Assembly (NCBI RefSeq): GCF_900168325.1 | Contig: NZ_FVZE01000001.1 | Location: forward strand, 496,001-560,000 | DNA: 64,000 bases | Source of the DNA: Novosphingobium mathurense | Lineage (GTDB): Bacteria > Pseudomonadota > Alphaproteobacteria > Sphingomonadales > Sphingomonadaceae | Direction of reading: 5' to 3' | Part shown: positions 63,582 through 64,000 of the stretch, piece after piece | Position numbering within the stretch: position 1 is the stretch's first letter | How the letters are laid out: each line of letters starts with the position of its first letter | Position numbers and translations under genes: made by a program | The notes under the pieces: model-generated | Told to the model about the DNA's origin: nothing | Databases searched by the model: none | What the model saw: only the letters and a program-made list of their open reading frames with translations

Positions 63582-64000
63582 GCGAATTGCGCAAGGATTA
63601 CATCGAAAGTTTCGGCGGCACGCGTCTGGCGGTTCATACCATCGGGCAGGGGCGCCCGCTGGTGCTGGTCCACGGCCTGTTCTCCAGTGCCGAGGTCAAC
63701 TGGATCAAGTACGGCAATGCGCAAATCCTCGCCGGGGCCGGCTTTGAGGTAATCATGCCCGACCTGCGCGCGCACGGCGAAAGCGAGGCACCGCACGATC
63801 CGCAGGCCTATCCCGAAGACGTACTGGTCGAGGACCTGACGCTGCTGGTCGCCGAACTCGGCCTGTCGGACTACGACCTTGGCGGCTTCTCGCTCGGCGC
63901 GCGCACTTCGGTGCGCGGCGTGCTGGCGGGTCTTTCGCCGCGCAAACTGATCCTTGGCGGCATGGGCCTGTCCGGACTGTCGGGTTGGGCGCGGCGCAGC
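63578..64000 (+). CDS. Alpha/beta hydrolase (partial, runs off the right edge)
   Basis: The first 141 codons are visible. The fold marks are LVLVHGLFSS (oxyanion HG), PDLRAHGES and the nucleophile elbow GGFSLGARTS with Ser in G-x-S-x-G. It starts at GTG 63578 with GGAGG seven bases upstream, overlapping the GFA stop. The catalytic Asp and His lie beyond the window, and the substrate is unknown. Confidence 0.88.
   Translation, partial: MSELRKDYIESFGGTRLAVHTIGQGRPLVLVHGLFSSAEVNWIKYGNAQILAGAGFEVIMPDLRAHGESEAPHDPQAYPEDVLVEDLTLLVAELGLSDYDLGGFSLGARTSVRGVLAGLSPRKLILGGMGLSGLSGWARRS

Overview
The window is GC-rich chromosomal DNA from an alphaproteobacterium, most probably a sphingomonad (Novosphingobium-like). 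The main evidence is a maltose/starch locus that joins a TonB-dependent receptor, a flavin-dependent 'tryptophan' halogenase, GH13 and GH97 enzymes, an SLC45-like MFS permease and a LacI regulator. Supporting marks are alphaproteobacterial gene orders (SRP RNA-dnaX-ybaB, yajC-secD-secF), an NDUFS4-like complex I subunit and a DUF6456 protein. No rRNA operon, CRISPR array, insertion sequence or complete prophage was seen.

Layout. 0-15 kb is mostly housekeeping: purS-purQ, a GGDEF/EAL protein, glmS, an AIM24-family protein, a TPR protein, glmU, gph, an M16 protease, purC, MaoC and GNAT proteins and a low-molecular-weight tyrosine phosphatase. 15.3-18.5 kb holds three overlapping Tad-type pseudopilin genes (TadG with a vWA domain, then two TadE-like). 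18.5-31.5 kb is the maltose/starch locus. The minus strand carries the permease and the LacI repressor; the plus strand carries receptor, halogenase, secreted amylase, cytoplasmic alpha-glucosidase and GH97 enzyme. Near-identical palindromes lie before the permease and before the receptor. 31.6-37.7 kb has tRNA-Pro(TGG), tRNA-Ile2(CAT) and tRNA-Pro(GGG), a deacetylase-like protein, an unusual histidine kinase, an Lrp regulator, aroQ, a small lipoprotein and a lone GTA-type holin. 37.9-41 kb is yajC-secD-secF. 41-48 kb has a glycosyltransferase, an XRE/DUF6456 divergent pair, an ABC-F ATPase and a PepSY/response-regulator/kinase set. 48-64 kb is housekeeping again: chorismate mutase, polyprenyl synthase, a TonB-like protein, a second GGDEF/EAL protein, hrpB, the complex I subunit, SRP RNA, dnaX, ybaB, lon, asd and a few small enzymes.

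How the parts work together. In the maltose locus the receptor would import maltodextrin across the outer membrane, the exported GH13 and GH97 enzymes would trim it, the MFS permease would carry di- or oligosaccharide inward, and the cytoplasmic GH13 enzyme would release glucose under LacI control. The most interesting signal is elsewhere. The promoter region of the orphan GTA-type holin (about 37.46 kb) and the intergenic region between the XRE regulator and the DUF6456 gene (about 42.87 kb) share two sequence motifs, of 13 and 12 bases, with one mismatch each. With what is known of gene transfer agent control (GafA in Rhodobacter; GafYZ and RogA in Caulobacter), this suggests a small GTA control-and-lysis circuit scattered through housekeeping DNA. 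This is inference from motif sharing and family resemblance. The structural GTA cluster, if present, is outside the window.
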